A stretch of 23,810 nt of DNA from Gammaproteobacteria bacterium (GTDB taxonomy: Bacteria; Pseudomonadota; Gammaproteobacteria; Thiohalobacterales; Thiohalobacteraceae), in NCBI GenBank assembly GCA_016214925.1, contig JACRMO010000160.1, positions 1 through 23,810 of the forward strand, given 5' to 3'. This document shows positions 5,219 to 13,316 of this stretch, one piece after another (position 1 is the first letter of the stretch; every line of letters begins with the position of its first letter). The translations under genes were made by a program, and so were the position numbers. Under the pieces are notes generated by a model, which made no database searches, was not told the DNA's origin, and worked only from the letters and a program-made list of their open reading frames with translations.

Positions 5219-8083
5219 TCAGAACGGCAGCTTGAGCTTCGCGTCAGTGGCGAGCATCGCTTGGCGGAACTGCGTCTGAATCCGCTCCAATGCATTCTGT
5301 GTGTCGCCCTCGAAACGCATCACCAGACTGGGCGTGGTATTGGAAGCGCGCACCAAACCCCAGCCATCGGCGAAATCAGCGCGCAGGCCGTCGAGGGTGA
5401 GTATCTCGGCGTCCTCGAACTGCGCGTTGGCGAGGAAGCTCGCCATGAACTTCTGCGGCTCGCCTTCCTGCATGAGCAACGTGAGCTCCGGCGTATTGAC
5501 GCCATCGGGCAGGGCCGCGAACACCTTGTGCGACGGCCGGTGATCGTTGGAAAGGATTTCCAACAAACGCGCGGCGGCATACAAGGCATCGTCGAAACCG
5601 TACCAGCGATCCTTGATGAAGATATGCCCGCTCATCTCACCAGCCAGCAGCGCACCGGTCTCCTTCATGCGCGCCTTGATCAGCGAATGGCCGGTCTTCC
5701 ACATCTCCGGGCTGCCACCGAAGTCGCGGACGATGCGCGCGAGATGCCGCGAGCTTTTCACGTCATAGATGATCTCGGCGCCCGGATTGCGCCCGAGGAT
5801 TTCCATGGCGAACAACATCAACAGCCGGTCGGGCCAGAGAATCTCGCCCTCGGAACCGACCACGCCCAGACGATCGCCGTCACCGTCGAAGGCCAAACCC
5901 AGATCCGCGCCCTGTTCGCGCACGGCGCGGATGAGATCGGCGAGATTTTCCGGCTTGCTCGGGTCGGGATGGTGATGCGGAAATTTTCCGTCGACTTCGC
6001 AATACAACGGAATCACTCGGCAACCCAGGTCTTCCAACAATTTGGGGGCCACCGCGCCGGCGACACCGTTACCGCAATCGACCACGATCTTCATCGGCTT
6101 GGCGAGCTGCACATCCTTGCGCACACGCTCGATATAGGCGTCGACGATCTGTACCTTTTCGTACTGGCCATCGCCGCGCTCGAACTCGCCGTTCTCGATG
6201 CGTTCGCGCAGGCGTTGAATCGCCGTGCCGCTCAAGGTCTCGCCGGCGAGCACGATCTTCATGCCGTTGTACTCGGGCGGATTGTGGCTGCCGGTCAGCA
6301 TCACACCGGAGCGGGTATCCAATGTTGCGGCCGCGTAATACAACAGCGGCGTCGGTACCTGCCCGATGTCTTTGACATGCACACCGACCGCACGTAGGCC
6401 GCGCATCAAGGCGTCCTGCAACTCCGGACCTGACAAGCGACCGTCGCGGCCGACGATCACGGACTGTTCACCGCGGACCCGCGCCTCGGAACCGATGGCA
6501 CGGCCGATCTCATAGACCGACTCCGGAGTGAGGCTGCGATCGACCACGCCGCGAATATCGTAGGCGCGAAAGATCGACGGATCGATCCGGATTTCGGCCA
6601 CCCCGATGTTGCTCAGTTCCAGTCCAACGCTGCCGAAACTGTCGATCGCAGCCACGTGCGGCGCGCTCTGCGCAGCAGCCGCAACAGTCGCGGCCCGTGC
6701 CGTCGGCATCGCTGGAGGCGGCGGCGCCTCGCCCTGAAACAATTGCCGGATACCGTCGATCGTCCCGGTGCACTCGCGGATTTGCAGGGCATACTCGGAT
6801 TGCAGTCGTCCGTTGCGGGCGTCGCGTATCGCGCCCAGCAGCAGCGTTTGATCCTGCCGCAGAGCACGGCCGAAGGAGCGCATGATCAACAGCAGCAGCA
6901 AGCCGAACACCGCGATACCGCTGCCGGCAATCGCCCACAGGCCTTCTGACGAAGTGGTAAAGCCGCCACCTTCGCTCCAATAGGCGACCTGCCAGCGGGC
7001 GCCGGGGATATCGATCGTCACCGTTGGCGTTCCTACATGCAGAGACGGGTTACCGTGCCGCGCCAACACCACCGGCTTGCCTTTGCCTGCCACTTGCCAG
7101 ATCTCGCCATAGCCGCGCGACAGTTTGGAGCTATCGATCGTTTCCTGGATACCGGGTAGCGGAAAACTCACCATCAGATTGCCGATGATGCGCCGGCCGC
7201 TGGCGCTGAGAATGCGCCGCACCATATTAATGTGCTGTTGCGGTGTGCCGAACAGATGCACCTCGGCCGGCGGCGGGGTTTCGGTGGTCTCGGCCTGACG
7301 CAGCATATCCAACGCCGCATAACTCAACGGCGGTGTCGCGTTCATGTCGACTTCGGTCAGTCCCGGCGGCAGGATGCGCACGCGCACCGAATCCGGGAAC
7401 AGATAGGCCAACTCGGCCTCGCGTTTGCGCAACTGTTCGGCATCGTTCTGCGTGACCAGTTCGACCAGTTGCGCATCGCGCGTCACCAGTTCCATCTTGG
7501 CGGCATGCTGGGCCAACTGCGTGGCGATACGGTCGGAGAGATTCTCGGCGGTCAGGGCGATTTCCTGCCGCCAGCTTTCGGCGGACTGTTTGGCCGCGTC
7601 CTGCTGGAAGAAAATGGCGATGCCGGCGATCAATGCGGTGCCCAGGAGGAAGATCAACACCCCGAGATGGATCAGGCTGAGCCGGCCACCGCTGCCGGGC
7701 AAAGCCGCCGCTGGCTTGGTCGTTGGACTTTGGGCAATGCGCTCCCCCGGCTGGATGGTAAAGGAGTCCCGACCCCGGTTCCAGCACGAAACCAACAGTT
7801 GACCTTGATAATCCGAGTCGATCAGTCCAACCAGATTGCCGAGCACAACACCGTGTTTGTGACCCAGGCCCGAACGCGGCAACAACACTGCGGCGAACCC
7901 CGGGTCTTCGATGTGGATCGCCATACCGGTAGGAATAAGTTCGGCAGCACCCGGCGCCAGTACCAGCGGCACATCCACGCAGGCGCGTAGATCCATGCCG
8001 GCGGAACCGGCGGTGGCATAGTCGGGAAGCGGGAATTCGGTGCCGATGCGCGGATCGAGAATCTTAAGCTGAATCGTCTGCAT
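5219..8083 (-). CDS. algC: Phosphomannomutase/phosphoglucomutase with membrane N-terminal part, fused in frame to truncated dUTPase
   Basis: One 954-codon frame. Residues 1-118 are a dUTPase cut short (see the dut entry). Residues ~119-480 look like the N-terminal extension of long AlgC proteins of the Pseudomonas type: a helix at about 136-160, an extracytoplasmic region, a second helix at about 381-401 and a linker. Residues ~495-954 are a complete alpha-D-phosphohexomutase: active serine 599 in TGSHNP, metal site DGDGDR (733-738), sugar loop GEMSGH (815-820) and phosphate site RASNTTP (912-918). It interconverts mannose or glucose 6- and 1-phosphates for LPS, alginate-like polymers and other glycans. 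The separate start of algC, the end of dut and the spacer are missing, so the fusion most likely comes from a deletion, real or in assembly. The mutase domain itself should be functional. Confidence 0.85.
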   Translation of the reverse strand: MQTIQLKILDPRIGTEFPLPDYATAGSAGMDLRACVDVPLVLAPGAAELIPTGMAIHIEDPGFAAVLLPRSGLGHKHGVVLGNLVGLIDSDYQGQLLVSCWNRGRDSFTIQPGERIAQSPTTKPAAALPGSGGRLSLIHLGVLIFLLGTALIAGIAIFFQQDAAKQSAESWRQEIALTAENLSDRIATQLAQHAAKMELVTRDAQLVELVTQNDAEQLRKREAELAYLFPDSVRVRILPPGLTEVDMNATPPLSYAALDMLRQAETTETPPPAEVHLFGTPQQHINMVRRILSASGRRIIGNLMVSFPLPGIQETIDSSKLSRGYGEIWQVAGKGKPVVLARHGNPSLHVGTPTVTIDIPGARWQVAYWSEGGGFTTSSEGLWAIAGSGIAVFGLLLLLIMRSFGRALRQDQTLLLGAIRDARNGRLQSEYALQIRECTGTIDGIRQLFQGEAPPPPAMPTARAATVAAAAQSAPHVAAIDSFGSVGLELSNIGVAEIRIDPSIFRAYDIRGVVDRSLTPESVYEIGRAIGSEARVRGEQSVIVGRDGRLSGPELQDALMRGLRAVGVHVKDIGQVPTPLLYYAAATLDTRSGVMLTGSHNPPEYNGMKIVLAGETLSGTAIQRLRERIENGEFERGDGQYEKVQIVDAYIERVRKDVQLAKPMKIVVDCGNGVAGAVAPKLLEDLGCRVIPLYCEVDGKFPHHHPDPSKPENLADLIRAVREQGADLGLAFDGDGDRLGVVGSEGEILWPDRLLMLFAMEILGRNPGAEIIYDVKSSRHLARIVRDFGGSPEMWKTGHSLIKARMKETGALLAGEMSGHIFIKDRWYGFDDALYAAARLLEILSNDHRPSHKVFAALPDGVNTPELTLLMQEGEPQKFMASFLANAQFEDAEILTLDGLRADFADGWGLVRASNTTPSLVMRFEGDTQNALERIQTQFRQAMLATDAKLKLPF
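7730..8083 (-). pseudogene. dut: dUTP diphosphatase, truncated at the C-terminus
   Basis: Dut hydrolyses dUTP to dUMP, keeping uracil out of DNA. Residues 1-118 match the standard protein closely, with motifs I (YATAGSAGMDLRA), II (LPRSGLGHKHG), III (GNLVGLIDSDYQGQL) and IV (SFTIQPGERIAQ) in order. Homology stops at GERIAQ. About 33 residues that normally follow are absent, including the Gly-rich motif V (the family's R.TGGFGHSG) that closes the active site of a neighbouring subunit. The frame runs on into the AlgC part. Without motif V the enzyme should have little activity. It overlaps the end of coaBC by 20 nt, a common arrangement. Dut is usually essential, which argues that the loss is not real. 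Confidence 0.85.
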
Positions 8084-9314
8084 GCCGGTGTGTGTCTCTG
8101 CTGGGATGATTGAGTTGTTTGGTCTTGTAGTGCGCCGCGACCTGCGCGATCAGCGCGCGCGCCAACTGGGTTTTGGACGCGCGCGGCAATTCGCACTCAC
8201 CGCCCTCCCAATACAAGGTCAGTGTATTGGTATCCGCCTCGAAACCCTGCCCGGGTACATTCACCCAATTGGCGGCGATCATGTCCAGCGACTTGGCCAT
8301 GCGCTTGCTGCGCGCGTGTTCGGCCAGGCGTTCGGTCTCGGCGGCGAAGCCGACGGTGAACGGCGCGGGCTGCAACGCCGCGACCGCGGCAAGGATATCG
8401 GCGGTGCGTTCGAGATCCAGCCGTAGCGCGCTGGTCTGCTTCTTCAGTTTGTGCTCAGCCGGGCTGTGCGGGCGGTAATCGGCGACGGCCGCCGTGCCGA
8501 TGAAAATGTCGCAGTCGGTGGCGCGTGCGAGCACCACCGTGTGCATTTCGGTAGCGGTCTCGACGGCCACGCAGTCCACCCGCGCCGGTGGCGCCAAGGC
8601 GACCGGGCCACTCACCAAGACCACGCGCGCGCCAGCCTCGGCAGCCGCTTCGGCGACGGCATAGCCCATCTTCCCGGAACTGCGGTTACTGATGAAACGC
8701 ACCGGATCGATGGCCTCGCGGGTCGGACCGGCGGTAACCAACACACGCAGGCCCGCCAGCAGGCCGGGTTGAAATAGCGCCGCCACCGCCGCGACCAGCT
8801 CCGGCGGTTCCAGCATCCGGCCGGGGCCGGTTTCACCGCAGGCCTGACTGCCGACGCCGGGGCCGCAGATGCACACGCCGCGTTCGCGCAGCGCCGCGAT
8901 ATTGGTTTGGGTCGCGGGGTTGTCCCACATGGCGTGGTTCATAGCCGGCGCCACCAGCAACGGCGCGCGCGTCGCCAAACATAGGGTGGATAACAAATCG
9001 TCCGCCAAGCCGTGAGCCAGACGGGCAAGGGTGTTGGCGCTGGCCGGCGCGATCAGCACCGCATCGGCCCAGCGCGCGAGTTCGATATGCCCCATCGCCG
9101 CTTCGGCCGCGGCATCGAACAGTTCGGTGCGCACCGGCTGGCCGGACAGGGCTTGCAGGGTCAGCGGCGTGATAAAGCGCGCAGCACCGGCGGTCATCAC
9201 CACGCGCACCTCGGCCCCGGCCTCGCGCAGCCGCCGCACCAGTTCCGCGCTCTTATAGGCAGCGATCCCGCCGGACACGCCGAGCAGAATGCGTTTATTG
9301 GAAAGCTCAAGCAT
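8064..9314 (-). CDS. coaBC: Bifunctional phosphopantothenoylcysteine decarboxylase / phosphopantothenate-cysteine ligase
   Basis: A complete 416-residue two-domain enzyme for steps two and three of coenzyme A synthesis from pantothenate. The N-terminal CoaC domain (about 1-185) is a flavoprotein with the active histidine in GHIELARWAD, the substrate motif PAMNHAMW and the flexible flap CGETGPGRMLEP. The C-terminal CoaB domain (about 190-400) has VTAGPTREAIDPVRFISNRSSG and the KLKKQ lysine motif for CTP-dependent ligation. The short tail after residue ~395 is variable in the family. It overlaps dut by 20 nt and is divergent from radC, as in many gammaproteobacteria. Confidence 0.95.
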   Translation of the reverse strand: MLELSNKRILLGVSGGIAAYKSAELVRRLREAGAEVRVVMTAGAARFITPLTLQALSGQPVRTELFDAAAEAAMGHIELARWADAVLIAPASANTLARLAHGLADDLLSTLCLATRAPLLVAPAMNHAMWDNPATQTNIAALRERGVCICGPGVGSQACGETGPGRMLEPPELVAAVAALFQPGLLAGLRVLVTAGPTREAIDPVRFISNRSSGKMGYAVAEAAAEAGARVVLVSGPVALAPPARVDCVAVETATEMHTVVLARATDCDIFIGTAAVADYRPHSPAEHKLKKQTSALRLDLERTADILAAVAALQPAPFTVGFAAETERLAEHARSKRMAKSLDMIAANWVNVPGQGFEADTNTLTLYWEGGECELPRASKTQLARALIAQVAAHYKTKQLNHPSRDTHRHADDSA

Positions 9315-9433
9315 GCTCAGGAGTTTACCTCATAAGGCGGCGTGGTTATATCGGGAGGCACTGGCAGTACGGCCGGTTTCATGCGTAAATCGGCAACACC
9401 AAAACCTGCCCACGACAACACGGAGGTTGTCCC

Positions 9434-10108
9434 ATGTCCATCCGCCATTGGCCGGCGGCCGAGCGGCCGCGCGAAAAACTGCTTGCCCGCGGTCCCGAGA
9501 GCCTGTCCGACGCCGAACTGCTCGCCATCTTTCTGCGCACCGGGACCACCGGCTGCAATGCTATCGACCTCGGTCGCCAGCTCCTGGACCAGCACGGCGG
9601 CCTGCGCGCTTGGCTGGATCTGCCCCCGGCACGCTTGCAGGCCTGCCGCGGCCTCGGCACGGCCACCACGGCATTGCTGCTCGCAGCCCTGGAACTCGGC
9701 CGTCGTTACCTGCTCGCCGATCTCCAGCGCGGCGATGTGCTGGCCAACCCCGATACCACCCGGCGCTTCCTGCAGGCCCGGCTGCGCGGCTATCCGCATG
9801 AGGTGTTCGCCTGCTTGTTCCTGGACAACCGCCATCGGGTCATCGAGTACGAGGCCCTGTTTCGCGGTACCGTCGACGGCGCCAGCGTCCACCCCCGTGA
9901 GGTGGTCAAGGCCGCCCTGGGCCACAATGCCGCGGCGGTGATCCTGGCCCACAACCACCCCTCCGGAATCGCCGAACCCAGCCAGGCCGATCTGCACCTG
10001 ACCCGACGCCTGCGCGAGGCCCTGGGGCTGGTCGATATCCGGGTGCTGGATCACGTGGTCATCGGCGACGGCGAGGCCGTCTCGTTCGCCGAACGCGGCC
10101 TGTTGTAG
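9434..10108 (+). CDS. radC: RadC family JAB/MPN domain protein
   Basis: A complete 224-residue protein. The N-terminal part (about 1-95) has a helix-hairpin-helix-like region with PREKLLARGPESLSDAELLA. The C-terminal JAMM domain carries the metal ligands His173, His175 and Asp186 in HNHPSGIAEPSQAD. RadC was once linked to DNA repair, but its biochemical role is still not settled. The start has GGAGG 8 nt upstream. It is divergent from coaBC and upstream of rpmB in the usual order. Confidence 0.93.
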   Translation: MSIRHWPAAERPREKLLARGPESLSDAELLAIFLRTGTTGCNAIDLGRQLLDQHGGLRAWLDLPPARLQACRGLGTATTALLLAALELGRRYLLADLQRGDVLANPDTTRRFLQARLRGYPHEVFACLFLDNRHRVIEYEALFRGTVDGASVHPREVVKAALGHNAAAVILAHNHPSGIAEPSQADLHLTRRLREALGLVDIRVLDHVVIGDGEAVSFAERGLL

Positions 10109-10125
10109 CGGCTCATCCTGATAGC

Positions 10126-10154
10126 TTGTCTGGACCGGGACGATCTGACATAAT
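10126..10154 (+). promoter_or_regulatory. Probable sigma-70 promoter for rpmB-rpmG
   Basis: A -35 box TTGTCT at 10126-10131 and a -10 box CATAAT at 10149-10154, separated by 17 nt, lie in the gap between radC and rpmB, about 70 nt before the rpmB start. Transcription would begin near 10161. Confidence 0.6.
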
Positions 10155-10224
10155 GCGCCGCTGCGTGGGTCCCCGGCCGTCTGCCTGGGTGATCCGACCC
10201 GATTGATTTGAAGGATTTGCAGCT

Positions 10225-10461
10225 ATGTCCAGAGTCTGCCAAGTGACTGGGAAGCGGCCGATTACCGGCAACAACGTCTCCCACGCCAAAAACAGAACGC
10301 GCCGCCGTTTCCTGCCCAACCTGCACACGCACCGGTTCTGGGTGGAGAGCGAAAACCGTTTCGTGAGCCTGCGCGTTTCCTGCAAGGGCATGCGCATTAT
10401 CGATAAGAAGGGCATCGATGCGGTTCTGACCGACATCCGTACCCGCGGCGAACAGGTCTGA
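10225..10461 (+). CDS. rpmB: 50S ribosomal protein L28 (bL28)
   Basis: A complete 78-residue basic protein of the large ribosomal subunit. The start MSRVCQVTGKRPITGNN and the following RRFLPNLHTHRFWVESE are nearly the same as in Escherichia coli and are clearly gammaproteobacterial. It ends 8 nt before rpmG. Both are co-transcribed up to the terminator at 10665. Confidence 0.97.
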   Translation: MSRVCQVTGKRPITGNNVSHAKNRTRRRFLPNLHTHRFWVESENRFVSLRVSCKGMRIIDKKGIDAVLTDIRTRGEQV

Positions 10462-10469
10462 GGTGACAT

Positions 10470-10637
10470 ATGGCTAAGGGTGCACGCGACAAGATCAAGA
10501 TGGTATCGAGCGCCGGTACCGGTCATTTCTACACCACCACCAAGAACAAGCGCACGACGCCCGACAAGCTCGAAATGCGCAAGTACGACCCGGTGGTGCG
10601 CAAGCATGTGGCGTACAAGGAAGCCAAGATCAAGTAA
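10470..10637 (+). CDS. rpmG: 50S ribosomal protein L33 (bL33)
   Basis: A 55-residue protein starting MAKGARDKIKMVSSAG and ending EAKIK. It has GHFYTTTKNKRTTPDKLE and VVRKHVAYKE as expected. It has no cysteines, so it is the zinc-independent form. The start is preceded by GAGGTGA within the gap from rpmB. Confidence 0.97.
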   Translation: MAKGARDKIKMVSSAGTGHFYTTTKNKRTTPDKLEMRKYDPVVRKHVAYKEAKIK

Positions 10638-10664
10638 CACCGATCTGGTCTGCGCATTCTAAAG

Positions 10665-10687
10665 AACCCGGCCCTGCCGGGTTTTTT
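10665..10687 (+). terminator. Rho-independent terminator of rpmB-rpmG
   Basis: An AACCCGGC / GCCGGGTT stem with a 3-nt loop is followed by a run of T. It lies 27 nt after the rpmG stop. Confidence 0.9.
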
Positions 10688-10783
10688 GTTGCCGCATATA
10701 CAAACACCGCACATCCCCCAGGCCTGATCGGGATTCTCATGTAATCTACGACAGCGCCGATAGCGATTGAAACCCTGAATCGT

Positions 10784-10799
10784 TGGCCAGTCTCTGCTA
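10784..10799 (+). promoter_or_regulatory. Candidate sigma-54 promoter of the EAL-HDOD gene
   Basis: TGGCCAGTCTCTGCTA has the -24 GG and -12 GC at the exact sigma-54 spacing (11 nt from G to G) and one mismatch in the TTGC box. It lies about 62 nt before the start at 10862. A few such matches are expected by chance in a window of this size, so confidence is low. Confidence 0.35.
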
Positions 10800-10861
10800 G
10801 GCTAGTCGCCCCAGGGAACAACACATGTCACGGGATCGCCCCGGCTTCGGCGGAAGACACC

Positions 10862-11937
10862 ATGCAGGACATTTATATCGGGCGCCAGCCCATCTTCGAC
10901 CGTGACCTGAACGTATTCGCCTACGAACTCCTGTTCCGCAGCGGCACCCAGAACCACGCCGGCGAGTTCGATGGCGATCAGGCGACCTCGCAGGTTATCG
11001 TCAATGCCTTCATCGAAATCGGCCTGGATCAGATCGTCGGCACGCACCGCGCCTTCATCAATCTCACCCGCAGCTTCGTGACCTCCAGCACGCCGTTACC
11101 GTTCCCGAAAGATCGCGTGGTGCTGGAAGTGCTGGAAGATATCCGCCCCGACGCAGAGGTTATCGCCAGCGTGCGCAGTCTCGCTGAGCAAGGCTACACC
11201 GTGGCGCTGGACGATTTCGTGTTCAATGACGATTTGAAACCGCTGGTCGAACTCGCACAGATTGTGAAGATAGACCTGATGGCATTGTCGCGCGAACAGC
11301 TCGACGAACATGTGCGCCTGCTGCGTGGCTATAACGTCAAGCTGCTCGCTGAGAAGATCGAGACCCAGGAAGAATTCGAGCACTGCAAGGAACTCGGTTT
11401 CGAGTATTTCCAAGGTTACTTTCTGTCCAAACCAAACATTGTGCAGAGCCAGCAACTGCCACCCAACCGGCTTGCCGTACTGCAACTGTTGTCCAAACTG
11501 CAAGACCCCGAAAGTGACGCCGGCGAGGTCGAGAAGCTGGTGAGTCAGGATGTCGCGCTCAGCTACAAGCTGCTGCGCTACATCAACTCCGCCTTCTTCG
11601 CCCTGCCGAAAAAGATCGACTCGATTCGCCAGGCAGTGGTCTATCTCGGCACCTCGGCCATCAAGACCTGGATCACGCTGCTGGTGGTCGCCGGCCTCGG
11701 CAACAAACCCACCGAGTTGGTGATCCAGGCCATGCAGCGCGCCAAGATGTGCGAGCTGCTCGCGCAGACCGCCAAGAGGAAGGTCCCTACGGCGAGGCAC
11801 TCACCTGTGTTATCGCCTACGAGAAGGGCGACTTCCTGCGCGCGCGTTTCGACCGTCTCGCCCCCTCGCAGATGACCGATACCTACCTCGCTTCCGCGCG
11901 CTGGGCGGATCAATCCGCAAGCGCGTTGGGCGGCTAG
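10862..11937 (+). pseudogene. EAL-HDOD signalling protein (YuxH/CdgJ type), frameshifted by an internal loss
   Basis: The N-terminal part (residues ~1-200) is a degenerate EAL domain: IGRQPIFDRDLNVFAYELLFR has YEL in place of a full EAL signature, so it probably does not degrade c-di-GMP. An HDOD domain follows from ~200 with LVSQDVALSYKLLRYINSAFF and SIRQAVVYLGTSAIKTWITLL. Homology in the first frame stops near 11779 (MCELLAQTAKR), and the frame then runs through ~30 unrelated residues to 11875. The family's C-terminal end, GEALTCVIAYEKGDF and TYLASARWAD, lies in another frame from about 11780 to 11937. Roughly 55-60 residues of the HDOD domain are missing at the join, by comparison with the family's usual ~400 residues. 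Such proteins act in motility and c-di-GMP signalling. Either a real deletion or a misassembly. Confidence 0.8.
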
Positions 11938-11944
11938 GATGTGG

Positions 11945-11972
11945 CCTGGGTTTCGCCTGCGCTCAACCCGGG
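11945..11972. repeat. REP-like palindrome between convergent genes
   Basis: CCTGGGTT (11945-11952) and AACCCGGG (11965-11972) pair with one G-T mismatch around a 12-nt loop. On the minus strand it reads like the widespread gammaproteobacterial intergenic motif GTAGCCCGGGTTGAGCGC. It fills the gap between the EAL-HDOD remnant and the methyltransferase gene. Confidence 0.6.
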
Positions 11973-11976
11973 CTAC

Positions 11977-12663
11977 TTAGACAGATCGCACCGCCAACCA
12001 GATCGTGTGCCGCGCGCCTTGTTTGCCGCCATGCGCACGCACGCGCGTTTCCTCCACGCTAAAACCGATCTTGCACAAGCGCTGCGTAAACACCGGCTCG
12101 GCACCGGCCGACCACACCGCCAACACCCCGCCAGGCCGCAACGCCGCGTAGGCCGCATCCAAACCGTCCAATCCGTACAACCAATCGTTCGCCTTGCGCG
12201 TCAGGCCTTCGGGACCATTGTCGACATCCAACAGAATCGCATCGAATGCCTCCGAGTTCGCACGCATGACCTCACCGACATCCAGCTCGCGCACCGTCAC
12301 GCGCGCATCGTCGAGAGGTTGTCCGGCGAGGTGCGCGAGCGGCCCGCGATTCCACAACACCACCGCCGGCACCAGTTCGGCCACAACCACCTCGGCATCC
12401 GCGCCCAAGTGGTGTAACGCCGCCGCCAAGGTATATCCCATACCCAGCCCGCCGATCAGCACCCGCGGCTGCGCGCATCCGGCAATACGCGCACAACCCA
12501 ACTCGGCCAACGCATCTTCCGAACCGTGCACACGACTGTTCATGAGTTCGCAATTGCCGGCCTTGATGGAGAACTCCGTGCCGCGCTGATACAAGCGCAA
12601 TGCACTGCCGGCGCCGTGCTGGCCGGGCACATGGGCCGTATCGAGCAGAGTCCACGGGGTCAT
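11977..12663 (-). CDS. Spermidine-synthase-like SAM-binding protein
   Basis: A 228-residue protein with a Rossmann methyltransferase fold. The glycine-rich SAM or decarboxy-SAM loop VLIGGLGMGYTLAAAL is at about 68-83, an acidic residue follows at the end of strand 2 (VVVAELVPAVV), and a LLDVDNGPEGL segment lies near 141-151. Family members annotated as spermidine synthases often lack the polyamine site, and no speD or other polyamine gene is nearby, so the substrate is open. Divergent from the glutaredoxin gene; convergent with the EAL-HDOD remnant. Confidence 0.75.
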   Translation of the reverse strand: MTPWTLLDTAHVPGQHGAGSALRLYQRGTEFSIKAGNCELMNSRVHGSEDALAELGCARIAGCAQPRVLIGGLGMGYTLAAALHHLGADAEVVVAELVPAVVLWNRGPLAHLAGQPLDDARVTVRELDVGEVMRANSEAFDAILLDVDNGPEGLTRKANDWLYGLDGLDAAYAALRPGGVLAVWSAGAEPVFTQRLCKIGFSVEETRVRAHGGKQGARHTIWLAVRSV

Positions 12664-12704
12664 GGGCGTTGCATATCACAGTGGGTATTTGCGAGAAAAG
12701 CCAT

Positions 12705-12783
12705 TTCACACCAGAGGTCGCAAAGAACGCAGAGAATACATAATTTGTGTTTTCTTTGCGTTCTTTGCGATCTCTGGTGTGAA
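12705..12783. repeat. Inverted repeat with 33-bp arms
   Basis: Arms at 12705-12737 and 12751-12783 are inverted copies with 30 of 33 identical positions and a 13-nt AT-rich loop. The arms contain CGCAAAGAACGCA / TGCGTTCTTTGCG, a motif seen in dispersed intergenic repeats of many bacteria. It lies in the gap between the divergent methyltransferase and glutaredoxin genes and is much more AT-rich than its surroundings. Confidence 0.8.
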
Positions 12784-12875
12784 CATTCTGGTTTCAATCC
12801 ACTTCCATCGCGCCAGCCCGTTTGAGAGAATGCCGCGCCCACCCACCAACATCCACGCAAGCAGAACCCACCTCC

Positions 12876-13268
12876 ATGAAAACCTTCTTCCGCCTGTTCT
12901 TCAAAACCGTACGCATCGTGCTCGGCCCGTTTCTATTGCTGTGGGAAAGACTCACCCTTCCCAAAGGCATCGAACGCAGCCCCGAGGCACAAGCCCGCCT
13001 CGATGCCGTCACCCGCAATCTGGTGCTCTACCAATACAAAACCTGTCCGTTCTGCCTAAAAGTACGCCGCCGCATCGCGCGCCTTGGTCTCAACATCGAA
13101 AAGCGCGATGCTCAACATGACGCAGCCAGCCGTGCCGAACTCGAACAGCAAGGCGGCCAGATCAAGGTCCCCTGCCTGCGCATCACCGACGCCAGCGGTC
13201 AACACACTTGGCTGTATGAATCCAAGACCATCATCCGCCATCTGGAAGAGTTGGCGGATTTTTCCTGA
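12876..13268 (+). CDS. Membrane-anchored glutaredoxin-like protein
   Basis: A 130-residue protein. Residues ~4-24 (FFRLFFKTVRIVLGPFLLLW) form a single hydrophobic anchor, followed by a short linker (LPKGIERSPEAQARLDAVT) and a glutaredoxin domain from about 48. The active site is CPFC (Cys57-Cys60) and the cis-proline is Pro99 in QIKVPCL, both needed for thiol-disulfide exchange. The ATG at 12876 was chosen because the anchor starts there; an upstream in-frame ATG at 12822 would add a non-hydrophobic leader. Since the anchor is N-terminal and positively charged residues lie on both sides, which side of the membrane the domain faces is not certain. Confidence 0.8.
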   Translation: MKTFFRLFFKTVRIVLGPFLLLWERLTLPKGIERSPEAQARLDAVTRNLVLYQYKTCPFCLKVRRRIARLGLNIEKRDAQHDAASRAELEQQGGQIKVPCLRITDASGQHTWLYESKTIIRHLEELADFS

Positions 13269-13316
13269 GACCTTGCCAGCGCATTTGATGAACTGCGGAC
13301 GTTTAGCCCGCCAGTA

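Noticed and set aside
5171..6397. 408-codon open frame antisense to algC
   Set aside because: It mirrors the mutase gene, has no family features of its own and no ribosome site.
12822..12875. Earlier ATG for the glutaredoxin
   Set aside because: The added 18 residues are polar and proline-rich, unlike a leader, and the membrane anchor starts at the ATG at 12876.
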